Assembly: GCF_011068285.1 (NCBI RefSeq)
Contig: NZ_CP049616.1
Coordinates: 910,501 to 974,500, forward strand
Direction: 5' to 3'
Source of the DNA: Flagellimonas oceani
Lineage (GTDB): Bacteria > Bacteroidota > Bacteroidia > Flavobacteriales > Flavobacteriaceae
DNA length: 64,000 bases
Part shown: piece after piece, positions 63,237-64,000 of the stretch
How positions within the stretch are numbered: position 1 is the stretch's first letter
How the letters are laid out: each line of letters opens with the position of its first letter
Program-made: the position numbers and the translations under genes
The notes under the pieces: generated by a model
What the model was told of the DNA's origin: nothing
Seen by the model: the letters and a program-made list of their open reading frames with translations, nothing else
The model's database searches: none

Positions 63237-64000
63237 ATGAAGACAATACTATATATTGCTGTAATATTGCTGGCCCTATCGGGTACTGCACAGGAAGATA
63301 ATTTTAAGATCAAAGGGAACTTTTCCAATATCAAAGAGGCCGATTCCATTTTTATATGCAACGTGGTCCGTAAGGATCTGGTCCCTTTTGCCCGAGCTGC
63401 CGTGACGGATGGGAAGTTCACCATTACCGGACGTGTTCCCCATGAGCATCGCTATTATACCATGGTCACCACCCCGGAGAAGGATACCCTTTATGGGCAG
63501 CTGTTCGTTGAAAAAAGATCCGTGGAATATTCCGGGCAATTTACCAGATACCCCATATTCGACGTAAAGGGAAGTAAATATGCACATAAAATATATGCCT
63601 CCCATAAGGATACGGCCTATCTGAACCTGCGTGAAAAGGTCATGGACATGGAAGCAAGGGAGACCAGCGATGAAGAAAAATTGGTCCTACAGGAATTGCA
63701 GCGGAAGTTGGGCGGTTATATGTACAACATAGATAAAGACTGGTTCGATGAATCACACTCCACCTATCAGCTCTATACCTTATATGAGTTGGATCCCAAG
63801 ACCGACTTTGATGCCTTTGAGACAAAAGTCAAATACTTTCAGGAGCGTTTTCCCGATCATCCAGAGACCATGGGAATTGGGTTTGCCTATGACTATTATA
63901 AAGAGGAGAAGGAAAAAAAGGAAGCAGGTACGTCCCGGAAGTCCCGTGTGGGTACAGCCTTTGTTGATGTCGCCTCCGTTGATGTCGAGGGGAACACCCA
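63237..64000 (+). CDS. Secreted DUF4369-type protein, C-terminus cut by window edge (probable TlpA-like)
   Basis: The frame opens with a signal peptide (MKTILYIAVILLALSGTAQE) and runs 254 codons to the edge. The first part (about 20-110, KIKGNFSNIKEADSIFI... GKFTITGRVPHEHRYY) fits the DUF4369 domain found at the N-terminus of Bacteroidota thioredoxin-like proteins. The last residues (VGTAFVDVASVDVEGNT) look like the start of a TlpA/AhpC-type domain. It starts 6 bp after the MORN gene. A disulfide or peptide-related role in the periplasm is likely, but the catalytic part is outside the window. Confidence 0.75.
   Translation, partial: MKTILYIAVILLALSGTAQEDNFKIKGNFSNIKEADSIFICNVVRKDLVPFARAAVTDGKFTITGRVPHEHRYYTMVTTPEKDTLYGQLFVEKRSVEYSGQFTRYPIFDVKGSKYAHKIYASHKDTAYLNLREKVMDMEARETSDEEKLVLQELQRKLGGYMYNIDKDWFDESHSTYQLYTLYELDPKTDFDAFETKVKYFQERFPDHPETMGIGFAYDYYKEEKEKKEAGTSRKSRVGTAFVDVASVDVEGNT

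Noticed and set aside
1..64000. CRISPR arrays, tRNA, rRNA and insertion sequences
   Set aside because: No regularly spaced repeats, no cloverleaf-like or rRNA-like stretches and no transposase reading frames were seen on reading through both strands.

Overview
The window looks like chromosomal DNA of a member of the Bacteroidota, most likely a marine Flavobacteriaceae. The evidence is two ECF sigma / FecR / SusC / SusD sets, SusC proteins with a secretin/TonB N-terminal domain, many short lipoproteins, alginate-export porins, and several matches to the Bacteroidota promoter element TAnnTTTG. The genus cannot be fixed from the sequence alone. I saw no rRNA, tRNA, CRISPR array, transposase or phage gene.

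Region 1 (1-10468): the 3'-truncated end of a PAS-domain sensor gene on the minus strand, then a long plus-strand run of small catabolic and stress enzymes. These are an isochorismatase-family hydrolase, NTF2-like proteins, a pirin, a secreted YtcJ-type amidohydrolase, a PD40 propeller lipoprotein, OsmC, a gluzincin-like metallopeptidase, a MoaF-like protein, a nitroreductase and a luciferase-like monooxygenase. A perfect 11-bp hairpin closes the run. Region 2 (10496-19003): an alginate-export porin, a tandem pair of NTF2-like genes, GAPDH, an APC permease, a divergent HxlR/SDR pair and a Crp/Fnr/SDR pair with a shared operator-promoter block. Region 3 (19690-24990): a second module of YhhW-type pirin, exported isochorismatase, lipoprotein amidohydrolase, YceI and alginate-export porin, mirroring parts of regions 1 and 2.

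Region 4 (25002-34657): a redox and stress block. It has GNAT, a YjdI ferredoxin-like protein, a CPA2 cation/proton antiporter translationally coupled to a mini-glutaredoxin, a flavoenzyme made of cNMP-binding, Cys-less glutaredoxin-like and thioredoxin-reductase-like domains, a UBP zinc finger, an esterase, Dps, a second GNAT and OsmC, SRPBCC and further alpha/beta hydrolases. Region 5 (34729-39779): EgtD-EgtB (ergothioneine-type thiohistidine synthesis), a second luciferase-like enzyme, and an SDR-TetR pair with three copies of a GGAAY-N4-RTTCC operator placed against TAnnTTTG boxes.

Region 6 (40073-51214): an M16 peptidase, a divergent ECF sigma/FecR pair, a SusC/SusD pair and an outer-membrane barrel. 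Region 7 (51332-64000): a membrane-anchored lipase-like hydrolase, an MFS transporter divergent from a FabG-like SDR, a lipoprotein of unknown function, and a second ECF sigma/FecR/SusC/SusD locus followed by a MORN protein and a DUF4369-type protein cut by the window end. The second SusC carries a single in-frame TAA with the reading frame otherwise intact.

Taken together, the window encodes import of oligomers or peptides at the outer membrane, periplasmic and cytoplasmic breakdown of amide, ester or aromatic-type compounds, and protection against oxidants and electrophiles. The physiological link between these blocks is inference from gene order.
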